From Actinomycetota bacterium (GTDB lineage: Bacteria > Actinomycetota > Actinomycetes > S36-B12), in assembly GCA_030645615.1 (NCBI GenBank), contig JAUSNB010000005.1, forward strand, positions 62,001-126,000: a stretch of 64,000 bases of DNA. The letters run 5' to 3'. Positions 58,630 through 64,000 of this stretch are shown one piece after another. The position numbers and the translations under genes were made by a program. The notes under the pieces were generated by a model. The model saw only the letters and a program-made list of their open reading frames with translations. It was not told where the DNA came from and did no database searches. Position 1 is the first letter of the stretch, and each line of letters opens with the position of its first letter.

Positions 58630-58911
58630 TCACGCGCCAGCCGAGCGGGCACGCATTGCCGCAGCGAGTGCGTCAAGATCTTCGACGCGGCCCTCGGCGA
58701 GATCCGTCTCGGCATCGGTGAGCTGACGAATGAGTGCCCCGTCAGCGAGAACGGCAATGGTTTCCTCGAGGCGCTCCAGGTCGTCGGGCGCCATGATCAC
58801 CGCCGAAGCTTGGCCGTGAACGGTCACCGTCACGCGTTCATGCTGACCGTTCACACGACTGACCACCTCAGAGAGGTGGGCTTTCACTTCCGCAAGCGGC
58901 ATCGTTGACAT
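58630..58911 (-). CDS. Phd/YefM-family antitoxin
   Basis: A 93-residue antitoxin: MPLAEVKAHLSEVVSRVNGQHERVTVTVHGQASAVIMAPDDLERLEET, the classic Phd/YefM N-terminus, and an acidic C-terminal helix pair (RQLTDAETDLAEGRVEDLDAL). Possible starts are 58911 and 58917. The operator palindrome covers the start region, so the message is probably leaderless or nearly so and the antitoxin controls its own synthesis. Confidence 0.88.
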   Translation of the reverse strand: MSTMPLAEVKAHLSEVVSRVNGQHERVTVTVHGQASAVIMAPDDLERLEETIAVLADGALIRQLTDAETDLAEGRVEDLDALAAAMRARSAGA

Positions 58912-58928
58912 GGTCATAAGTATGACCA
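58911..58928. promoter_or_regulatory. Operator overlapping the Phd-type antitoxin start
   Basis: TGGTCATAAGTATGACCA has perfect 8-bp arms around a 2-bp spacer. It overlaps the start codons of the antitoxin gene, so binding would block transcription start directly. Confidence 0.7.
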
Positions 58929-58981
58929 AATTGGAGCATTTCGTCAATCGCTCGACCAACCGTGACTGGCCACGCACATCC

Positions 58982-59802
58982 GCGCTGTTGCTTTGTGCGC
59001 TGACAGGACACGCGGGATCGTTCGCGGTGGCGGTATCGATCAGATCGCCAGTAGTAGTTCGTCGAACGCGGTCGCCAGCCGGTACTCCGGTTGCACGTCG
59101 ACGCCGAGTTCGTAGTGGCCGCGCCGGATGTTCTGGACAAAGGCATGGCCTCGGATGACGGCGCTCGCGGTCCGGTTCGTCTTCAAGCCCCTCATCGGCC
59201 GCAGCCGGGATTTCAGCCGTCCGTGGTCCGCTTCACACCGGTTGTTCTCGTACTGCCCGGTGTTGTGAAACGCGGCCGGGAGCAGCTCGTCGATGACCCG
59301 GGCGAGCGCCGGCGCCTTGTCGGTGACGACCTCGACCGGCTGCCCGTGCGCGCTGAGCGACGTGCGAAAGAACCACTCCGCGGCGGAGATATCCCTGCGG
59401 TTGGAGACGTATACGTCAATGACCTGGCCGTGCTGGTCGACAGCGCGGTACACGTATCGCCAGATCCCGTTGACCTTCACATAGGTCTCGTCGACGAACC
59501 ACCGGTCGCCAACCGAGTGCCGGCAAGGGCGGGCAGCGTCCATGAGAATCGGCGTGAACCGCTGCACCCACCGGTAGAGGGTCACGTGATCGACAGCTAT
59601 GCCACGCTCGGCAAGGAGTTCTTCAAGGTCCCGGTACGACAGCGAGTAGCGCAGGTACCAGCGGACCGCCAGCAGGATGACTTCAGGCGGGAAACGAAAT
59701 CCCGAGAACGCCGACGGCACCTGCACGAGCGGACTGGATCGACGGGTCCTCTTCACCCAGACACCCTCACCGAACCCTGGCGAGCCGTCAAAGCAACAGT
59801 GC
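58982..59802. mobile_element. IS6-family insertion sequence
   Basis: An 821-bp element with imperfect terminal inverted repeats: GCGCTGTTGCTTTG at the left end and the complement of GCACTGTTGCTTTG at the right end, the IS6/IS26-type end sequence. It contains one transposase gene. No 8-bp target duplication is evident, as expected if neighbouring DNA was lost or the element moved by cointegrate formation. It has inserted between the ParE/Phd module and the next cassette. Confidence 0.8.
59040..59756 (-). CDS. IS6-family transposase
   Basis: A 238-residue DDE transposase. Catalytic residues are D89 (WFVDETYVKVNG), D146 (VVTDKAPAL) and E175 (NNRCEADHGRLKSR), with the IS6 landmark YRDLEELLAERGIAVDHVTLYRWVQRF near the N-terminus and the usual LRPMRGLKT after the Glu. 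It appears full length and active. Confidence 0.92.
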   Translation of the reverse strand: MKRTRRSSPLVQVPSAFSGFRFPPEVILLAVRWYLRYSLSYRDLEELLAERGIAVDHVTLYRWVQRFTPILMDAARPCRHSVGDRWFVDETYVKVNGIWRYVYRAVDQHGQVIDVYVSNRRDISAAEWFFRTSLSAHGQPVEVVTDKAPALARVIDELLPAAFHNTGQYENNRCEADHGRLKSRLRPMRGLKTNRTASAVIRGHAFVQNIRRGHYELGVDVQPEYRLATAFDELLLAI

Positions 59803-60348
59803 TTTTACGAGAACTTCGACCTGGCCACGTCGATGCTGATGGTTCTGGCGGGGTTGCCCAGTGTCGGAGAAATCCATCTCGACCGCGTCTTCGCCGCCGA
59901 GGTCGCCGATGTGGTGTTCGATGGCGACGATGAGTGGATGGCGGTACAGCCACTCAGCGTGAGGTAGTCGCCGAGGCGGCCTGCAGCTAGGCCCGCAGGC
60001 TGACGCGTCGAAAGACCTGCCGCAGTCCACAGCTTCGCGAAATGACGCGGAGATCGAAGTCGTCGGCGACGAGGTTTGAGCGGCACTGTTGCATTGAGAC
60101 TTGACCTGAGCGCGTCGCAGGAATTCTTCCTGCCGGCCACCGGACCGGCTCGCCCGTGCCGCCTTCCCGGTGAACTCCCGCGCGCGACGTTGGCGCAGGA
60201 TTAAGGGCTGCGACAGTCTCGACCGGACGATTTCCTGCACCCGCCGGTTGAGGTCGCTCAACGCAACAGTTAGCCCGCGTGTGTGTCGTCTCACATTGGC
60301 CCGGTGGCATCGTTTACACGGCCTGATGTTGCCCTACTGTGCTCGGTT
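59803..60348. other. 546-bp region between the IS6 element and the next gene, with a second IS end
   Basis: No recognisable gene. At 60082-60100 GGCACTGTTGCATTGAGAC is a second IS6-like terminal sequence, in the orientation of a left end, without a transposase to its right. It may be the relic of another IS copy. Confidence 0.4.
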
Positions 60349-60603
60349 GTGCCGATCGTGTCGTCCCTGCGTTCCGTCCGCCCCCTCGAGTCCGTCGATG
60401 CGGTGGTGGCGTCGGTCATGAAGGGGTCGGTCCGCACGGAGGGCGTGTCGGGGAACGTGGAGTATCGCCGTGACGGGCTGACGGTCCACTTGGGGTCCCG
60501 GCATGGGGCGACGTGGATCGACGTGTCGTCCCACGGTCTGGAGGCCGGTCGGCGGATCGCGGCTCGCCTCATTCAGCGGGGCATCCCCGTCGACGTCGCC
60601 TGA
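60349..60603 (+). CDS. Hypothetical protein
   Basis: 84 codons from a GTG: SLRSVRPLESVDAVVASVMKG, VRTEGVSGNVEYRRDGLTVHLGS, then GATWIDVSSHGLEAGRRIAARLIQRGIPVDV. The composition is protein-like and the C-terminal strand-helix pattern plausible, but I recognise no family. It is the only plus-strand candidate gene in the right end of the toxin-antitoxin island. Confidence 0.4.
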   Translation: MPIVSSLRSVRPLESVDAVVASVMKGSVRTEGVSGNVEYRRDGLTVHLGSRHGATWIDVSSHGLEAGRRIAARLIQRGIPVDVA

Positions 60604-60620
60604 GCGCTTCGAGGACCCGG

Positions 60621-60875
60621 TCAGGCGCCGAGTTCCGCCTCGGCGGCCACGTAGTTGAACGCATACTTGAAGGTGCCCGTGGGTGTCTTCACCCCGGGGA
60701 CGTTCGGGTCCCGGTACCAGCCGGCCTCTCGCAGCCCGTCGAACCAGGCGGTGAGGTTCGGGTGCTGCAGGACGTCCCATTCGAATGCCTGCCGCGGATT
60801 CACATCCGCGAACGTACGGTGGCGAGCACGGTCGGTCGCCGACGGTGACCGGATCGTGATCGTGATACGCAACAC
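60621..60875 (-). CDS. Hypothetical protein in a cassette-like position
   Basis: 84 codons from a GTG: RITITIRSPSATDRARHRTFADVNP, EWDVLQHPNLTAWFDGLREAGWY, TGTFKYAFNYVAAEAELG. No family recognised. It runs in the cassette direction, and its upstream region ends at the left terminus of repeat copy 5 (60947), as for other cassettes; the repeat expected after its stop is absent. Confidence 0.5.
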   Translation of the reverse strand: MLRITITIRSPSATDRARHRTFADVNPRQAFEWDVLQHPNLTAWFDGLREAGWYRDPNVPGVKTPTGTFKYAFNYVAAEAELGA

Positions 60876-60946
60876 AACTGGCGAGTACGGGATTGCTGTC
60901 GATCCAGTTGACTCTCGTTGCGGCGCCCGCACGGCTGGATTCAGCA

Positions 60947-61219
60947 AACTTGCGAGGTACCGGGACTCCCCACACCGTTGATTGGGTATGCCAGCGAGAC
61001 GACCGACCGCGCGACTCAGGTGCCGAGGACCCCCGCAACGACGAAGGGCCCCTGGTATCCCAAGGACCCTCGGTCGTACCGAACGTTCATCTAGTTGAAC
61101 GTTCAATTTGGTAGCGGGGAGAAAGCGAGGATGCGCGATCACCGGGTTGCGAACCACGCGAGTTACCCTCACGAACAGCCACTTCTGCACCCCCCTCTGC
61201 ACCCCCCTCGCACACTTTC
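60947..61219. repeat. Cassette repeat, copy 5
   Basis: A 273-bp copy from AACTTGCGAGGTACCGGGAC to CTCGCACACTTTC. Hairpin 1 is changed on both sides (GGGCCCCTGG/CCAAGGACCC) but still pairs. Second palindrome arms are GAACGTTCATC/GTTGAACGTTC. One TGCACCCCC/GGGGGTGCA unit (about 25 bp) present in other copies is deleted. The right end is 10 bp from the AbiEii-like stop. Confidence 0.9.
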
Positions 61220-61229
61220 GCGATGAGGA

Positions 61230-62081
61230 TCAAGCGACCGCTCCTTCCTGCGGGGTAGTCAGGAACTTGTAGAAGCTGCTCACTGCGATGACGGCGTCCC
61301 CCGCGAAGGTTGGGACGTCCAGCCCGGGATTGTCTGCACGCATCTGCTCGGCGTAGGCGCTCGCGCCTTGGTCACGCTCAGAATCGAAGTTCGCACGAAG
61401 GTCGTCGAGCGCCGAGCGGATAGGCCCATGCAGGTCATCCGCGAACCGGGCACGAACAGCCTCGGACGCCGCGCGCGGTCCACCGAGATCGTTATGGAGG
61501 AGGACGAATGCGATGTCATACCAGTCCTTGGCTGCTCGACGTGCGCGCGCAACTGCAACTTTGGCAAGCAAGAGACCGGCGATGCCTGTGACATTGACCT
61601 CGACGGTGCGCCAGTCGCCTCCGACTCGTGCGCTCAGGGTACAGACGTCAATGTCCCGGGAGGCGAATCCGGTGCCGCGCAGATTGGCAGCACCGAGCCG
61701 TTCACAACCATCGAAATGAACCGTCGCACCCTCCGGCTGATCATCGAGGTCGGTAAGCAGTTCGAACTTCACAATCGCCGGTGCCGAGTCTCCTTCGGCT
61801 GTCCAACGCCACGCGCGGTCGCTGTCGGGCTGGAACTCAGCGTTCATAAGCGCCTGCTCGAGGCGTGCGGCATTGACCGCACCGGCGGCGACCTCGAGAT
61901 CGACCTGCACGTCGACGTCTGTGGTGCCCGCGTGCCGCCAGTCGCTCCCGGCGCAGAGCAATTCAGGCACTAAGCCACCGAGGACGACGAATTCTGGTCG
62001 AGCGCCGTAATGGTGAACGACCCGTACCAACGCCGCCTCCGCCGCGGCCCGCGCGGCGCGCGAGCGTTCGGCTTCAGTCAC
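61230..62081 (-). CDS. AbiEii-like nucleotidyltransferase toxin
   Basis: A 283-residue nucleotidyltransferase of the AbiEii/MenT type: FVVLGGLVPELLC (GG motif), TTDVDVQVDLEV (DxD), a central beta-sheet, and KDWYDIAFVLLHNDLGGP (the usual K-DxxD segment) near 188. Such toxins transfer nucleotides to tRNA and cause abortive infection. It overlaps the antitoxin gene by 8 bp. Antitoxin-toxin order as in AbiE. Confidence 0.82.
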   Translation of the reverse strand: MTEAERSRAARAAAEAALVRVVHHYGARPEFVVLGGLVPELLCAGSDWRHAGTTDVDVQVDLEVAAGAVNAARLEQALMNAEFQPDSDRAWRWTAEGDSAPAIVKFELLTDLDDQPEGATVHFDGCERLGAANLRGTGFASRDIDVCTLSARVGGDWRTVEVNVTGIAGLLLAKVAVARARRAAKDWYDIAFVLLHNDLGGPRAASEAVRARFADDLHGPIRSALDDLRANFDSERDQGASAYAEQMRADNPGLDVPTFAGDAVIAVSSFYKFLTTPQEGAVA

Positions 62082-63078
62082 GATCGATCACCTCGCGCAG
62101 ATGCTCGGCCGCTTCCTCGCCCCGCACGCCGCTCATGCACAAGTCGGCGTACACACGCGGCCAAGGCGCAACACGAAGATCCCCGGCCTTGCTGGCGAGT
62201 CGTCGTGTGGCCGATGTCGGGAACGGGCGCAGGAGCAGCCGGCCAGCGTCGGTGGGCCGTAGGCCTGCGCGTTCGGCAAGCGCGTCGAGGCTGGCCGGCG
62301 TCGACACGTCGACGAACACGTCCACTGTCGTGACCTGGGACAGGTACGGCGCCATTACGGCTGCGGCCGCGGCACCAGTCGCGGCCCACACGGTTCCATC
62401 GGCGTCCCAGCGCCTACCGAGATGGGCGAGTTCGCTGACGAGGTCGCCGACGACGCCGACGCGTACGGTCGGTCCTGCCGGAAGTGCGGTTGCGGCGGTG
62501 GCGTACTCGCGCAGCAACCGGTTGCGATCAACGATCTGCCGCGCGGAGTTCCTTCCCCGCGCCGCCGCTGCTTGGAGTAGTCCGAGCGCCGTCAGGGTCG
62601 ACAACGCGCGGGTCGCAGCACCGGCGGACAGCCCCGTCGCCTGCCCTACGCCGGCGACCGTTGGCCGAGTGCCGAGCAGCAGCGCCTCAGCCGTGCCGAC
62701 CACCGACCGCGTCCAGCGCATCGCCGGGTCGCGCTTCGGCTCGGGTTTCCCAGACCGCGAGATGGTCACGCCAGGCAGCGATAGCTCCGCTGCTCCGGAC
62801 TCATCAATCCACCCCAGCCCCGCCTCGGCCGCCGCTGCCCGAGCGCCCGGGGACAGTCGACGAGCCGTGACGAAGTCGAGGCCGTCCGGCCAGCGTGCAA
62901 GCACCCGACGCACATCCGACAGCCAACCATCACCGATCCAGGCTCCGTCCGCCCCCACGCTCGGCACACCGATCTCCACATGGACCAGGTCGGCGCTCGC
63001 AGGCTCCGCAACCACTGCGGTGCCGGCAGGAAGGACAGCACGCAGAGCATGCTCGATTCGCTCAGACGTGGCATCCAC
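62074..63078 (-). CDS. AbiEi-family antitoxin-like protein
   Basis: A 334-residue protein with a winged helix in the middle (TVAGVGQATGLSAGAATRALSTLTALGLLQ, about 140-170) and a C-terminal domain ending LRVAPWPRVYADLCMSGVRGEEAAEHL, the pattern of long AbiEi-type antitoxin/regulators. It represses the operon, probably via the inverted repeat at 63094-63126, and prevents toxicity of the downstream nucleotidyltransferase. Confidence 0.8.
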   Translation of the reverse strand: MDATSERIEHALRAVLPAGTAVVAEPASADLVHVEIGVPSVGADGAWIGDGWLSDVRRVLARWPDGLDFVTARRLSPGARAAAAEAGLGWIDESGAAELSLPGVTISRSGKPEPKRDPAMRWTRSVVGTAEALLLGTRPTVAGVGQATGLSAGAATRALSTLTALGLLQAAAARGRNSARQIVDRNRLLREYATAATALPAGPTVRVGVVGDLVSELAHLGRRWDADGTVWAATGAAAAAVMAPYLSQVTTVDVFVDVSTPASLDALAERAGLRPTDAGRLLLRPFPTSATRRLASKAGDLRVAPWPRVYADLCMSGVRGEEAAEHLREVIDRD

Positions 63079-63093
63079 ACGAGCAGGATACCT

Positions 63094-63126
63094 TACTCAC
63101 CAAGAATCCTCACGATTTGGTGAGTA
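63094..63126. promoter_or_regulatory. AbiE operator
   Basis: TACTCACCAA at 63094-63103 and its exact complement TTGGTGAGTA at 63117-63126, 13 bp apart, lie just upstream of the antitoxin start at 63078. A second small palindrome (TTAGAATATCTAA) follows at 63128-63140. AbiEi antitoxins bind inverted repeats in this position. Confidence 0.7.
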
Positions 63127-63168
63127 TTTAGAATATCTAAGGTATTGAGAACACCGAGCCTTCGGGCG

Positions 63169-63519
63169 AACTTGCGAGGTACCGACGAGGCTCACCCCGT
63201 TGAAGTAGATGACCACCTAGACCACGACTTCGAGGAGCTGCCGCCCACGCGTGGGCATCAGCGGACGCGCCCTGCGCAGTCCGTACATCGCCAATAAACC
63301 GCCAATAAACCCCTCGGCGAGGGGTCGCCAAACCGGGATGAAATGGGACAAGGCCCCCGGTTGGGAGGCCTTGTGCCACTTGGTTGGTAGCGGGGAGAAA
63401 CTGAGGATGCACGATCTTTGGGTTGCGAGCCCGGCAAGTTGCCCTCACAAGCAGCCATTTCTGCACCCCCCTCTGCACTCCCCTGGGGGTGCATGCCTGC
63501 ACCCCCTTCGCACACTTTC
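63169..63519. repeat. Cassette repeat, copy 6
   Basis: A 351-bp copy. The ends are conserved (AACTTGCGAGGTACC; CTTCGCACACTTTC) and the core GGTAGCGGGGAGAAACTGAG with the TGCACCCCC cluster is present. The middle differs: hairpin 1 is missing, and an unrelated hairpin AAGGCCCCC/GGGAGGCCTT at 63350-63372 stands where the second palindrome should be. The right end is 4 bp from the HigA stop. Confidence 0.88.
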
Positions 63520-63523
63520 GCGG

Positions 63524-63835
63524 TTAGGCCGCCGTCCCGGCCCAGGGCTTGATGTTCTTCAGCTCTGTACCGAGATTCCTCTGCGCAACCTCGATGTCGT
63601 ACGCGGCCTGGGCGCGAAGCCAGTAGCCGTCCGAGAGGCCAAAGAACCGGCACAGCCGAAGGTCCGTGTCCGCCGTGATCGCACGCTTGCCGTTGACGAC
63701 GTCGCCAATCCGCTGCGCGGGAACACTAATCTCCTTGGCCAGCCGGTACCGCGACAGGCCCATCGGCGCCATGAACTCCTCCCACAGCAACTCCCCCGGG
63801 GTCACCGGGGCCAGCAGCGCTGCCTTCCTCGCCAT
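63524..63835 (-). CDS. higA: HigA-type antitoxin
   Basis: A 103-residue HigA: TPGELLWEEFMAPMGLSRYRLAKEISVPAQRIGDVVNGKRAITADTDLRLCRFFGLSDGYWLRAQAAYDIEVA is an essentially complete family sequence with the XRE-type HTH. ATG 63835 has AAGGGAGG upstream. It follows the HigB toxin gene, the usual toxin-first order, with a 21-bp gap. Confidence 0.92.
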   Translation of the reverse strand: MARKAALLAPVTPGELLWEEFMAPMGLSRYRLAKEISVPAQRIGDVVNGKRAITADTDLRLCRFFGLSDGYWLRAQAAYDIEVAQRNLGTELKNIKPWAGTAA

Positions 63836-63856
63836 CGTTTCCTCCCTTCCCTGCAC

Positions 63857-64000
63857 CTAGTGATAGTCGACGATCTCGACGTCCGCAGGACCCGCTGGCG
63901 TCCACCGGAAGCACACACGCCACTGGTCGTTGACGCGGATGCTCATCTGCCCCTTTCGACTCCCCTTCAACGCCTCGAGGCGATTGCCCGGAGGCACCTT
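63857..64000 (-). CDS. higB: HigB-type toxin (5' end beyond window)
   Basis: The C-terminal 47 residues are visible: [46 protein letters not shown] and a TAG stop. This is a HigB/RelE-fold mRNA interferase; the segment is almost identical to the broken copy at 21001-21230. Its start lies outside the window. Confidence 0.9.
   Translation of the reverse strand, partial: KVPPGNRLEALKGSRKGQMSIRVNDQWRVCFRWTPAGPADVEIVDYH

Noticed and set aside
60334-61038. A 234-codon minus-strand frame spanning repeat copy 5
   Set aside because: It reads through the non-coding repeat and overlaps two better short genes in other frames.
40334-63519. CRISPR array
   Set aside because: Repeats are 130-350 bp, imperfect, and separated by kilobases of genes; there are no short regular spacers or cas genes.
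40334-63519. Classical class 1-type integron attC sites
   Set aside because: No convincing GTTRRRY/RYYYAAC core pairs occur at the unit ends, the repeats are much longer than ordinary attC, and no intI gene is in the window; only the layout is integron-like.

Overview
The window is high-GC DNA from an actinomycete (Actinomycetota). The evidence is a WhiB-type Fe-S regulator, a mycothiol-dependent isomerase family protein, a DUF1918 protein, a PspC-domain histidine kinase, many GTG starts and strong AAGGGAGG-type ribosome sites. The genus cannot be fixed from the sequence alone. No rRNA, tRNA, CRISPR array or replication origin was seen.

Layout. (1) 1-20.8 kb is ordinary chromosome: an FtsX/MacB-type ABC exporter, a small secreted protease inhibitor, a hemolysin III-like membrane protein, a PspC protein with a divergent PspC-histidine kinase/LuxR regulator pair, two acyltransferases of phospholipid synthesis, an ArsR/SRPBCC pair, an MFS exporter, a peptidase E-like protein, a cation/proton antiporter, a WhiB protein and a secreted AttH/CrtC-like protein. 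(2) 18.9-24.4 kb is eroding DNA: a DUF6328-like remnant, a frameshifted HigB toxin, a frameshifted Dabb-domain gene and a PAS-EAL phosphodiesterase missing its N-terminus. (3) 25.0-39.1 kb is one catabolic island built around a divergent AT-rich promoter. The minus arm carries a dioxygenase, amidohydrolase, SDR, cupin, sugar-type ABC importer, NodB-fold deacetylase, GntR regulator, MDR dehydrogenase, a free-standing lipoyl domain and E1 alpha/beta. The plus arm carries a cupin, an amidase and an alpha/beta hydrolase. The substrate is unknown. (4) 43.7-49.6 kb is a nitrite/NO locus: cupin, Rieske, hemerythrin and DUF2249 proteins, a HTH regulator, an NnrS-like membrane protein, and a three-part fusion of membrane domain, cupredoxin and copper nitrite reductase. 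(5) 40.3-64 kb, around the nitrite locus, is a toxin-antitoxin and defence island.

The most unusual structure is in part 5. A non-coding repeat of about 130-350 bp recurs at 24.6, 40.3, 50.2, 51.8, 55.7, 58.0, 60.9 and 63.2 kb, with a half copy at 42.2 kb. In seven of the eight copies that keep the gene-proximal end, that end lies 5-20 bp from the stop codon of a minus-strand gene. Those genes are MNT/HEPN, HigBA-like, BrnTA-like, HicAB, ParE/Phd, AbiE and HigBA modules. The repeats have short inverted ends (TGCGAGG), GC-rich hairpins with compensatory changes, and a conserved core with TGCACCCCC palindromes. Same-strand genes with one structured repeat just after each stop is the architecture of integron-like cassettes. 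No integrase is present here, and a dispersed mobile repeat remains possible.

Several genes are broken by single-base indels, some in C/G runs, so part of the apparent decay could be assembly error.
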